Shown here: positions 1-9,717 of the stretch, one piece after another
Layout: the number at the start of each line of letters is the position of its first letter
How positions within the stretch are numbered: the first letter of the stretch is position 1
NCBI RefSeq assembly: GCF_035046485.1
Contig: NC_085138.1
Span: forward strand, 40,645,464-40,709,463
Origin: Aedes albopictus
Lineage: Eukaryota; Arthropoda; Insecta; Diptera; Culicidae
DNA: 64,000 bases
Direction: 5' to 3'
Position numbers and translations under genes: made by a program
The notes under the pieces: generated by a model
What the model was told of the DNA's origin: nothing
The model's input: only the letters and a program-made list of their open reading frames with translations
Database searches by the model: none

Positions 1-295
1 TTGACGTTTTTCGTAAAGGGTAAATAAGAGATCATACCTGTATAAAATGTTGCTCTAGTCGCATGAACTCATTTCTGTACATGAACCCCTCTGTCCCAGC
101 ACCGACTAGTTAGAGCCGAGTCAGATGGGTGGCTGCTGCCACCTTGAAACAAAGCAAGCTGGGCTAGAATATAACCAAAGCCTACTTTACCCATTTGGCC
201 GTCGCGATTCTCGTCGCCACCGCAACGCGCCGCAACATAACTTGAATAACCTAATTTGATTTGTTTTCCCACCACGCAAAATCAATTAATCCATA

Positions 296-1171
296 GGTAC
301 CGTCAAGGCGCCATTCACCGTGGGGGCTCCATTCACCGTGTGCCTTCGAATATTTTTTCAATATTTCCATATTATGATTGAATGATATGACAATTTCCCT
401 TCAATTTCACCAATACAACACTAATGTATTGTTACCATGTCAAAACGCTCATTAGAAACATTTAAAAGTATCATTTTGACACTAAAGTGTGTTTACATGA
501 AGCGGGTTTCTGCTCGTTCACTGCATTCATAGTGAAAAAACGAAAACTGCGCTAAGGTGATTTAAGCGATAAACTAAATGTAGTAACGTTTTTATTCCAC
601 CAAGAAGCAATTAAATTCACATATCAGGTATGTATTTTGCATTAACGAAGTAAGTTTAACAAGAAAGTACGATTACTCGTACTTTTTAATTGAAACAAAA
701 AGGCACGGTAAATGGGTACCCTAAAAATCAATGGTCTCCATTTACCGTGCCCCATATTGTCCCATATATCTAGAAAAAATCGAAAATTTGAACATTCGTT
801 TTTCTAATAAAATCTTGCAAGTTACTACTTGAAATGAATTTAAACGAAGAAAATTCCCTTGGCTGGGTTGTTTTGATCATTCTTAAACAAAGTAGAATAA
901 AATTTCTCATACACGGTGAATGGGTCCCTACTACCACGGTGAATGGTGACCTACCACGGAATTAGGCGACCATACTACCCTTTACTAATTGTACTATATC
1001 ACCAAATTTTGTGAAAATTTTTCTACTTCTGTGGATATTGCTTTAATTTTAACCTATAATGAAAGCAATTAAAAGCGGCACCAACAATGTTTATGAGACT
1101 GGTGCCAAATGACAGCCCTTATTTGCCCCGAATCCTCTTAGATCCACGGTGAATGGTGCCTTGACGGTACC
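296..1171. mobile_element. TA-flanked MITE, GGTACCGTCAAGGC ends (876 bp)
   Basis: The two ends form a terminal inverted repeat starting GGTACCGTCAAGGCRCCATT, and TA is present on both sides (294-295 and 1172-1173). The interior carries many copies, in both orientations, of a motif close to CACGGTGAATGG, for example near 323, 710, 745, 915, 940 and 1147. No transposase frame is present, so it is a non-autonomous element. A TA duplication fits the Tc1/mariner-type superfamilies, but the family cannot be named from sequence alone. Confidence 0.82.
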
Positions 1172-1173
1172 TA

Positions 1174-1850
1174 CCTACCTCGGTGTACTCGAACTCTTAT
1201 TTTTTTCCCTTCCCACGAAAACAAACGAGAGACTTTCCGTCGACCGACTCCGAGCAATTTAACAGATGAGTTTCCAACAACCAGTTGAATCAGACGCCTC
1301 GCGCTCATTGTTGTTCACTTTGGATTGTTTTCATCGAATTGATTTTCATGTGCGCTTTATACGATCACGAATCATGGTGGAATGCACCATCAGCAGAAAG
1401 TGTGCAGCAACCATTTAGGGCCCTTCGCCAAACTAGGGCTGCCCGGCTACGATGACGACGACGATTCGCACTCTCGATTCGGATGAGACTCTTGTTGCGA
1501 ACGCGACAAGAGAAGAAAATACCTAACTGAAAAATATGCAGCACACAGATGTGATCCGGTTTTCGTTCCGGTTTTTTTTTTTGGTCACGATTTTTGTAGC
1601 ACCTTTCGACGCCGTCAATTAGGTATGTGTTTCAATGGGTTTTTGGCATGTTTGCTCGTACTGTTTTGCCTTAGCCCGTCGTCGTCGTCAACGAGTGTCG
1701 TGAAATGTCATCGCTCTTGTAGCGGTGCTCAATTCCGGTTTTCTCGTGATGGGCCGGAAATGTGGGTCAATGGGATTGCTTTAAATTTTAAGGGGCACAT
1801 ATCACCACCGTTGAGGTAACCAACCACGCTAGTCCAAGCAGCGATAAGAT
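1174..1850. other. Non-repetitive DNA; no gene recognised
   Basis: This stretch lacks the repeats seen elsewhere. A 28-codon frame starts at ATG 1535 and ends in TAG immediately before a GTATGT sequence at 1623 that resembles a splice donor. A second short frame at 1625-1819 begins with a hydrophobic leader. Neither resembles a known protein, and I do not call a gene. It could be the 5' region of a host transcript, but that is a guess. Confidence 0.3.
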
Positions 1851-1858
1851 CTAGATTA

Positions 1859-2607
1859 GGGTGGCCCACACTTATATGAAAAACAAAAATTTCGAAAAAT
1901 GTCAAGTCTTACCTCCTAAATCAGTTGTTTTGGACTCCCAGAAGCTACGTTCACAATTTGAGCAATATCAGTTGAGCCTAAGGGGGCGCTCAAAACGCTT
2001 GAAGTTTGTATGGGAAAACTTGGTCAAATGTATGCAGAAATTTGAAGTTTTCGAATTTTGCCGCTAGGTGGTGCTGTAAGTGTTCCATAAATAAACCCTT
2101 TGGTATTATTGTAGGTGACTATATGCCAAAGAACTTTGTCGAAGACCGCGAAGTGATCCGACGGCTGTGAAAAAAGTTATACCCTAGGCAAAGTGAGGCA
2201 AAGTATTGAGATTTCATTATTGATATTATTCCTTTACATGTATTGGAAAAATAACAATAAAGTTTATCCTCACTTTTCCTAGGGTATAACTTTCTTCACA
2301 GATGTTGGATCACTTTGCGGTCTTCGACAAAGTTGTTTGGTATATAGTCACCTACAATAATACCAAAGCGTTTGATTATTGAACGCTTACAGCGCCACCT
2401 AGCGGCAAAATTCGAAAACTTAAAATTTCTGCATACATTTAGCCAAGTTTTCCCATACAAACTTCAAGCGTTTTGAGCGCCCCCTTAGGCTCAACCGATT
2501 TTGCTCAAATTTTGAACGTAGTTTTTGGGAGTCCAAAACAACTGATTTAGGAGGTAAGACTTGACATTTTTCGATATTTTTGTTTTTCATATAAGTGTGG
2601 GCCACCT
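1859..2607. mobile_element. Fold-back MITE, 340-nt arms (749 bp)
   Basis: Positions 1859-2198 and 2268-2607 are inverted copies of each other, leaving a 69-nt loop, so nearly the whole element is one hairpin. The ends read GGGTGGCCCACACTTATATG and its near-complement. TA flanks both sides (1857-1858, 2608-2609), and the flanking bases themselves form a palindromic TCTAGATTA/TAATCTAGA target. Matching short frames at 1861-2067 (plus) and 2420-2605 (minus) are the same sequence read from each arm and are not treated as genes. Confidence 0.85.
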
Positions 2608-3040
2608 TAATCTAGATGCTGTCAAGAAACCGCGTAGACTTTTTATTAACCATCTCACGCCTTTCGCCGCCTAAACTTTTGTCCATACAAAATTTTCGTG
2701 TAAATTATCCTTTTTTTAAAAAAAGAGTAGTGAAAAAAATAGAAAAGAGAGAGGGGTAGAAACGACAGCACGAGAGTGTGGAATTCCAAATAAAATTTTG
2801 TGTCCATTTCCGATAGTCTGAGGAATAAGCATTTAATCAGCGTAACTATTCCAAACCCTGCATTTAAGTAGCAATGTGTAGCAGTTCTAGAATCACTCAT
2901 CTCTCTTGGCAGTTTTATGGTAATAAAACAGCAGTTGGTATGCTTGTTAAACAAAATATATCGTGAATTTGAAATGATACACAAAAGCTGTCAGATTGTA
3001 AGCGGCATGTAAATTTAGCATTCGAAATCCTTTGATACAA

Positions 3041-3099
3041 ATAAGAGATGAACCAGCCTAGGGCTGAAAATCTCTATAATAAAGAAATAATAATAATAA
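3041..3099 (+). mobile_element. 5'-truncated SINE/LINE 3' tail (59 bp)
   Basis: The insert contains GAGATGAACCAGCCTAGGGC followed by a (TAA)n tail and is bounded by a 10-bp target duplication TTTGATACAA at 3031-3040 and 3100-3109. The sequence folds into a hairpin with AGAGAT/ATCTCT closing the stem. The same 3' end recurs at 53425-53489 and 54205-54273 and resembles the 3' end of the SINE at 8526-8711. Confidence 0.8.
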
Positions 3100-3369
3100 T
3101 TTGATACAACAGCAAGCAGATATAATGCAGCTTTAAAGTTGAAATACGGCTTATTTAAATGCTTATTGGTTACCTGGGAAGTATCTAAAATTTTACTGAG
3201 CATTTTAAACCGAAAAAAATAATTAAAAAAAACACTTTGAGGGGTTTTTACTTTTTATTCTGTTCTTGCTCATAGCTTTAATAATTAGAAAAAAAAATCC
3301 CGTCTTCGACAAAGTTTCGCCACGAGTTTGACTATAATGTAAACATGGACATAAAAAAACAAACAATTT

Positions 3370-3413
3370 CATCCTCGAAAAAGGTCACACTCAATGGTCG
3401 AAACATTGAAGAA
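3370..3413 (+). ncRNA. Hammerhead-like retroelement motif (degenerate)
   Basis: The sequence runs CCTCGAAAAAGG, a stem with wobble pairs, then GGTCGAAACATTGAAG. It aligns with the motifs at 30688-30728 and 42618-42660. The CTGANGA half of a hammerhead core is degraded here, so catalytic activity is unlikely. It probably marks the end of an old retroelement. Confidence 0.35.
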
Positions 3414-3462
3414 AATAAAATAATATAGTTCAGCCGAAAATTAAAAAAAAACTTTTTTGTGT

Positions 3463-3734
3463 ACAGATAGAAAAAATAATGTAAAATTTTATGACATATG
3501 ATGCACATGATTGGAGCGTGGGATATCGCTGAAGTTTACATGACATATCATGTAAAAGTCATAAAATATTATGTAAACTTCCATTATATGTCATGTAATT
3601 CAGCATGACTCTGTGTGTTTACATGACATATAACACAAATTTACCTGATATATCATGTAAACCATAATAACACAAAGTTTACATGACAAAACTGAAGTTT
3701 ACATGACCTGTAAATCTCATTATTTTTATCTGTG
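3463..3734. mobile_element. MITE with ACAGATA ends and TTTACATGA repeats
   Basis: The ends are inverted copies of a sequence close to ACAGATAAAAATAATG. The interior has at least six copies of GTTTACATGACATAT-type motifs, including a perfect palindrome TTTACATGA-CATA-TCATGTAAA near 3536. No coding capacity is visible. I could not identify the target duplication, so the exact limits may be a few bases off. Confidence 0.65.
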
Positions 3735-4075
3735 TGGGTGCATGTCCTCGTTAACCAAAAAAAAACAGCAAGATTAAAAAAGTCTGAAAAATGGTGAAAC
3801 TCCTTCTAAAACATCCTAAGTAACATTTTGATGACCAATTTGTCTAGAAGAGGTTGAGTGAGTAATCATAAAATCTTATGCCTTTGGTTTAAGAATGGTT
3901 TTAATGAACTCTTCTAGTCTACAGGGTGCGTTCGGTAATTTTGCACTAACCTTCAGGCAGGAATCCTTCATTAATGAGTTGCGATAAAAATATAAATCTA
4001 ACAACATCAAATCAAAATCAATTCAGGCATATTTTTTTCCAGAAATTCTGGCAAGGCTTTTTAGAAAACCTCCCG

Positions 4076-4152
4076 CTTGGTCGAATGTCGTTTGGCCGAA
4101 CTCCATTTGACCGAAAGTCATCTGGCCGAACGGGACGTTTCGCCGAATGCCG
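4076..4152. repeat. Degenerate TTTGGCCGAA tandem repeat
   Basis: Repeated variants of TTTGGCCGAATGCC occur here, resume at 4501-4512 beyond the inserted MITE, and appear again at 4768-4860 and 39885-39945. The sequence after the repeat (around 4580 to 4770) is shared with 39985-40270, so both are copies of one larger repeat family. Confidence 0.7.
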
Positions 4153-4496
4153 CACGCTATGTCTGAACCAGCAGATTATAAAAATCGAATGTACATCAGG
4201 TTTCTTTCCACCAAACATCAGTATTCAAGCTATATTTTCATGTGCAAAAGGTTTCAAAATATTCTATCGGTGAAAAATTTTCCATACATTTTGTATGGAA
4301 AAGAAGTTAGCCGATAATGAGAATTTCATGCAAATTTGTATGAAAAACAGCGAAAAAGATGAAAAAATAAAAATTTCCCCGATGAAATATTTTAAAAGTT
4401 TCCGCATATGATATTATAGCATGATTACTGATGTTCTATGGAAAGAAACCCGATGTACATTCAATTTTTATAATCTGTTGGTTCAGACATAGCGTG
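4153..4496. mobile_element. MITE with CACGCTATG ends and 5-bp duplication TGCCG
   Basis: The ends are inverted copies beginning CACGCTATGTCTGAACCA and extending with mismatches for about 75 bp. The element is flanked by TGCCG at 4148-4152 and 4497-4501. Removing it with one TGCCG restores the surrounding TTTGGCCGAATGCCGTTT pattern. A CAC terminus with a 5-bp GC-rich duplication is reminiscent of the Transib superfamily, but that is inference and no transposase is present. Confidence 0.78.
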
Positions 4497-4512
4497 TGCC
4501 GTTTAGCCGAAT

Positions 4513-5670
4513 CATGATCAAAAGAGTTCAAAGGTGCTGATAAATACTGGAAAACATTCTAGCTGCCGCCATTATGATCATCAGAAATATTTCCTTCTTT
4601 TAATCATAGGCTTTTCTCTCTAGTTCTACCATTAAGCGATTAGTTGGCATTGAAACTGCGAGTATTTTTTGTTAGAGATATTTTCTTTCTTTGAATCATA
4701 GGCTGTTCTTTTGTGTTATACGGATATTGTGACATGATCATGATCACTTAAGTTCATCATTCCCTTTTCGGCCAAACAGCATTCGGCCAAATGGCGTTCG
4801 GTGAAATGACTCTTTCGGTCAAATGACGTATAACCAAACGGTATTTCGCCAAATGACCCGGAACCCTTCGAAATACCTCCAAAAATTTCTTCGGAAACTC
4901 TTCCAAAGATTTATTTTAGAAAATAGCCTAGTTGTTTAGAAAGACTTTCCTTAGAAAACTATTCAAAAAATCGTTCAAAAATTCTTCCGTAGATATTTAA
5001 GGAATCTTCCAAAAAATCCTCCAGAAATTGTTCCGGAGCTACTTTGAAAGTTTCTTGAAGACGAAACTGGATACATTTCCGTGTATTTTGGTTGTAAACT
5101 TTTATTCAATCAAGGCGCAACATTTCCAAAATCGGTATCCATAGTCCATACAGACTAAGAGCAAATATCAGCTAATTTGTTTCCGTAATGGACAATGTTT
5201 TTCCTTTTTACTAGAAACCTTTTTTTTAATTTTCTTTGAAATGGCTTTTGTAAAAATGAGAAACATTTTCTACTAGGGAAAAAAATCAAAAGGTACCCTA
5301 ATCCTTGCATATGTTCCTGTTGTGTGAAGAATTAGCCCAAGTTAAAATTCACGAATAAAAAAAAATTAAAAAAATAACTTGCATGTGAAACCCGATTTTG
5401 AAAATATTGCTTCATTATTCAATAAAAAAAAACAGTTTTACCTTAAGGGATCTGCAAAGTGTCGAAAATAAACAAGCAAATTCCTATAAAAATCTCAAAG
5501 CAATTCGTTCAGAATATTTTGAATTATGATCAGCTTGATTAAGAAAAGATTACTATTATGCATTGAAGAGCAAAACAGTTGTCACATTATTTCGATATTT
5601 GCTCTTTAAATCATTGCATGGTTGTGAACAAACAACTGAAGAACTCCACGGCCAATTAACAAAAAATGCA
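4513..5670. other. No gene; A/T-rich repeat-derived DNA
   Basis: The stretch holds the downstream part of the TTTGGCCGAA repeat family (to about 4860), a short GGAATTCC-type patch (4865-5060) and A/T-rich DNA with nothing recognisable. Confidence 0.4.
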
Positions 5671-5801
5671 ATCAGTTTCGTACCTTTTAATTCCGCCCTA
5701 ATTGCTTATCCTTTGACAGATACGTGTATTTCGACTACCGAAATACGCGTATCTGTCAAAGGGTAAGCAATTAGGGCTGAATTAAAAGGTACGAAACTGA
5801 T
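5671..5801. repeat. 131-bp hairpin with 63-nt arms
   Basis: Positions 5671-5733 and 5739-5801 are inverted copies with only a few mismatches and a 5-nt loop, ACTAC. The outer bases read ATCAGTTTCGTACC and the inner arm contains TTTGACAGATACG. This looks like a very short fold-back MITE, and no clear target duplication was found. Confidence 0.75.
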
Positions 5802-5899
5802 TACACTCAATCGAAGAGGGTATTCTGCTTAGAGGGTTCAAAAAAGTCGGTACAAGAAAAAATGCAAATTATCTTGTTAGCTCTATCTTTTTTTTTCTT

Positions 5900-7380
5900 A
5901 ATTAGTTCCATGACTCTTTCAGGGGGTTTATTTAGGATACCCTCAGATGTTCCCTTTAGCCTTTAGGCCTATAGGGTTCTTCCATTAGCTTCGGCTGAGA
6001 TTCCTAAAGCGATACCGTTTGGGATCCTTTCAAGAGCTCTTGCCAGAATTCCACCAGGAAGAACTTCCAGAGGTTTTTTTTCTGGGATTTCTTAAGGAAT
6101 ACCTTAGATTACTTCAGGAGTATCTAGATTTCTTCATATTTTTTCTAGAATTTAATATCGAGATTCTCCCAGAAATTTATTCAAGGGTTATCTCAGCAAC
6201 TTTTCCTAAGATTCTTCCGTGATTTCTCCACACATTTATTCTAGGATTTCCTTCTGTGATTCCTCAGGGAGCTCCATCTGAGATTAAGTAAGTTTTCTTT
6301 CAAAAGCTCCATCTGGGATCCCTTCTGAAATTCTCAAAATGTTCCATTTGAGATTCCTCCAGGAACTCCTTCCAGAATTCCCTTCTTGGACTTCGATGAA
6401 TTTATTTCTGGATTTCTCAAAAAGTTCCGGAAATCCTCCAGGATTTTCACCCGAGGTTCTTTTATTTGTATCTTTTGGAATGTCTTCTGTAGTTTTTTTT
6501 TCGATTTTCAAGAGGTATTTCTGGAACCGGGAACTCCTCCCTGAATTCCTCCAAGAATCTCTTCAGGGATTGCTCCAGGAACTGCTTCCAGGATTTATTC
6601 AGGAGTTTCTTACGGGATTCATCCGGGAACTCTTTCAGAAATTCTCCTGGGAACTTCTGTCATGAACTACTTCGGGGATTCTTCCGAGAGCTTCTTCCGG
6701 GATTTCTTTGGTAACTCTTCCTGGGATTCTTCCAACACTTTTTGTTTATGGAATTCGTCGTGAAGTTTATATAGAATTTCCTTAAGGAAATACTGTAACC
6801 AATTCATTCTGGTTATCCTCGAACAGTTGCTTCTGGTATTCCATTTTTCCGGGAATACCTTTAGGAATTCGAAGAGAAAATTTCCAAAGACATACCAAAA
6901 GAAGCTATTAGGAGGACCTCTGATGGAATTTCTTGAGGATACCCGGAACTCTTTGAGAAATCCAGGAAGAAATCCCTTGAAGTCCCAGAAGGAGTCCTGG
7001 ATCCTAAGTGAATTTTTGACGGATTTCTAAAACGAATCTTAGATATAGCTCCCATATGAACTACAGACGGAAATTTCAGAATAAATTTATGGAGAAACCA
7101 CAAAAAGAATCTCTGGAAGAATCCTGGGAGTACTTCCTGGAGGAGTCCTGGCAAGAGCTCTTGATGGAACCCCAGACGGAACATCTTTAGAAATCTTAGA
7201 TGAAAGTTTGAAAAGAACTCCAAAAGGAACTTCTGAATATACCCCGGAAGAATCTTTTCAAGAAACTCTCTGCGAATTCCAGAAAATAAACTCGTGGAAC
7301 AAATTTGTAAGTCTCTGTAGGAATTCCTGTGGAATCCCAGAAGGACCTGCTGGAATGACACTCTCCCATGCACGCGGATC
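5900..7380. repeat. GGAATTCC-type degenerate repeat block with a strand switch
   Basis: From about 5900 to 6800 the plus strand is T-rich with units like TTCCTCCAGGAACT. From about 6840 to 7380 it is A-rich with the complementary pattern CCAGAAGGAATTCC. The block is therefore a loose inverted repeat with an axis near 6820. Frames here encode strings such as LLPEFL or SKSSGNP, are found on both strands, and are not considered genes. Confidence 0.7.
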
Positions 7381-7449
7381 CCACATTTTGAATTAAATCA
7401 AACCACTCATGATAAGCTGACAATTTTTTTTCTACCCATTATGGGTGGT

Positions 7450-7680
7450 AGGCAGATCTCGAGAAATTTCTTGGGCTCTCTCAATGCGTGTAATATTCAG
7501 TCAAGGAATCGCTCGTAAAATGGGCAAACGTAGCTTTATTCCGGATCCTAGTACGAAACTGCAACGTAACGTCAAATAAAATGGGGCTTGTTGTGTTAAA
7601 TTTCTTGACCGGAAAAATAATGCACTGAACGAAAATTACATGAGCGATTCCGTTTGAAGTGCATACCTTGCATAAATTCG
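7450..7680. repeat. Interspersed repeat, inverted relative to 15213-15432
   Basis: The sequence between CGAGAAATTTCTTGGGC and GCATACCTTGCATA matches the reverse complement of 15213-15432 over most of its length, including shared CTTTATTCCGGATCCTAGTACG. A more distant relative lies at about 54990-55250. It is probably a short MITE family. The RTE element starts directly after it. Confidence 0.65.
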
Positions 7681-8147
7681 AAAGCTGGCAAAAATCCTAA
7701 TCGTAAACAGCAGGGCTACCTTCTACCAAAGCTGTGGCAAGATGCGACAACATGTGATCGGCAGCCGATCAACGCAAGGATGTTAAGAGTTAAGGGCCGT
7801 TTCTTCAACTACAGCAACGTCCACTGCCCACACGAAGGGAGACCTGATGACGAGAAAGAAGCGTTCTACGCGCAGTTAGAACAAACATAGATGGTTGCTC
7901 ACCGCGTGACGTGAAAATCGTTGTCGGCGACATGAACGCGCAGGTAGGAAGGGAGGAAACAGCCTGCACGCCGTATCGCATGGTAACGGCCAGCGATGCG
8001 TAAACTTTGCAGCTTCCCGTGGTATGGTAGTCCGAAGCACCTTCTTCCCCCGCAAAGATATCCACAAAGCCACCTGGAGTTCACCCGACCATCAAACAGA
8101 AAACCAAATCGACCACGTTCTAATCGACGGTAAATTCTTCTCGGCTA
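7654..8147 (+). pseudogene. RTE-clade retrotransposon, endonuclease part
   Basis: This is the start of a broken non-LTR retrotransposon. A first frame (to 7890) contains the RTE-type segment LRVKGRFFNYSNVHCPHEG. After a frameshift, VVGDMNAQVGRE (7920-7955) carries the conserved GDMNA of the apurinic-type endonuclease, and the frame then degrades to the segment around 8050-8140. The N-terminus is missing, and the copy begins at the edge of another repeat. The family is placed in the RTE clade (Jam1-like) by these motifs together with the downstream RT. Confidence 0.8.
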
Positions 8148-8835
8148 GGGTAAGTGTACCAATTATGGCTATAGTACCAATTATTCGCCATAGTTGATTT
8201 TCACCCTTTAATGACGTCAATCAACAAGAAAAAAAATGTGCACAACAGATTACGTTCACAAAAGATGGTCGCACTAATTTAAACTCCACATTTTGCTCAA
8301 ATCATGGTAGAAATTAATCATTTTCCTTAAAATTTCGGCTTCCTTGCACCCTTTTTCGCCATAGTGTACCAATTATGGGTAACCTCATAAGGAATGCATG
8401 CAAATAGTGCGAAAAGGAACCGAAGTTAAAAATGTAATCATAACTGGTGCAGGGTTCCTATCATTGGCACACGCTGTAATAAATACTAAAAGTAGTTTTG
8501 GCTCCGTTTCTATATTTATCCTGTAGTGGAGCGGACCTGGTGTGGTGGTTAGAACACAAGACTATCACGCCGAGGACCTGGGATAGAATCCCACTCCCGA
8601 AATACTCACAAAAAAATGTGGGTTCTTCCTTCGGAAGGGAAGTAAAGCGTGGGTCCCGAGATGAACTAGCCTAGGGTTAAAAATCTCGTTAATACAGCCA
8701 AAAAAAAAAAGTATTTATCCTGTAAAGTATGGAAACTAAGCTATCTTTTAACATATTGATGACATTCGTTGGTCTTCTTCTTATTTTTGTATAAATAGCT
8801 TTCCTTAGGTAGTGCCATAATTGGTACACTTACCC
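8148..8835. mobile_element. TA-flanked MITE inside the RTE element (688 bp)
   Basis: The ends are inverted copies of GGGTAAGTGTACCAATTATG and TA flanks both sides (8146-8147, 8836-8837). Taking the element and one TA out joins the endonuclease frame across the site. The MITE itself was later hit by the SINE at 8526-8711. No coding capacity is visible. Confidence 0.9.
8526..8711 (+). mobile_element. tRNA-derived SINE (186 bp)
   Basis: The element starts GTGGAGCGGACCTGGTGTGG, has a tRNA-like head with a B-box-like sequence near 8583, and ends in a 3' hairpin (GAGATGAACTAGCCTAGGG...AAATCTCG) plus an A-rich tail. It is flanked by a perfect 13-bp duplication TATTTATCCTGTA (8513-8525 and 8712-8724). 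Other copies are at 17134-17309 (minus) and 30826-30997 (plus). Confidence 0.9.
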
Positions 8836-9499
8836 TATAACCAACGTCCGCACATACCGCAGTGCGAATATAGATTCGGATCAATACTTAGTCGCTGTAT
8901 GCATGCGCTCAAAACTTTCGACAGTTATCACCACGCGTCGAAGTCGAACGCCGCGACTCAACATCGAGCAACTTCGTAACGTAGAAGTGGCTCAAGACTA
9001 CGCGCAGCAGTTAGCAGTGGCCCTACCAACGGAAGAGCAGCTTGGCGCAGCTACACTTGAAGATGGCTGGAGGGACATCCGATCCGCCATAGGTAGTACC
9101 TCGGCTACAGCACTAGGCTTCGCGACTCCGAATCACAGAAACAACGACTGCTACGACGGCGAATGTGAACAGTTGAAAAACGAGAAGAATGCAGCATGGG
9201 TGAGAATGCTGCAACACCGTACGAGAGGGAATGAGGCACGTTATAGACAGGCGCGGAACAGACAGAACTCAGTCTTCCGGATGAAGAAGCGCCAGCAGGA
9301 AGAACGAGATCGCGAAGCGATGGAAGCGCTGCACCGCCCTAAGGACACACGAAAGTTATACGAGAAGCTGAACCGCTTGCGCAGAGGCTTTGTGCCACAA
9401 GCCGACATGTGCCGAGATAATCACGGGAATATTCGCACGAGCGAGCGCGAGGTGGTTGAGGGTGGCGGCAGCATTACGATGAGCACCTCACTGTCCATA
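8836..9499 (+). pseudogene. RTE-clade retrotransposon, endonuclease end and linker
   Basis: The frame resumes after the MITE with NVRTYRSANIDSDQYLVAV, which contains the terminal SD-[HQ]-[YF]LV motif of the RTE endonuclease, with the usual histidine replaced by glutamine. It continues at 8903 as a 201-residue open frame rich in charged residues (RMKKRQQEERDREAMEALHR, about residues 125-150), typical of the endonuclease-RT linker. One frameshift near 9453 is needed to read WRQHYDEHL before the next insertion. Confidence 0.82.
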
Positions 9500-9717
9500 A
9501 TCGCATAGTTGACGTAACCACCATTGACAATGACAGCACTCACAAGCTAATATCTATCAAATGTGCATAATTGTGACCAGTTTTTTTCAATAGAGCACAA
9601 GATCTAATCACTAGCTAGAAATAAACGTGAAAAAAAAACATGAAATTTACATTAATCATTGTTAAAATTTCAAAAATGTGTTAAAAACTACAGTGGCGCT
9701 TACGTCAACTATGCGAT
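9500..9717. mobile_element. TA-flanked MITE inside the RTE element (218 bp)
   Basis: The ends are inverted copies of ATCGCATAGTTGACGTAA, with TA at 9498-9499 and 9718-9719. It lies in the linker of the RTE element between WRQHYDEHL and the RT domain. It has no coding capacity. Confidence 0.87.

Noticed and set aside
1861..2605. Nearly identical short proteins encoded at 1861-2067 (plus) and 2420-2605 (minus)
   Set aside because: They are the two arms of one fold-back element read outward-in; the similarity comes from the inverted repeat, not from duplicated genes.
5671..5801. MicroRNA precursor
   Set aside because: The arms are too long and too well matched, and the ends look like a mobile fold-back. 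Expression data would be needed.
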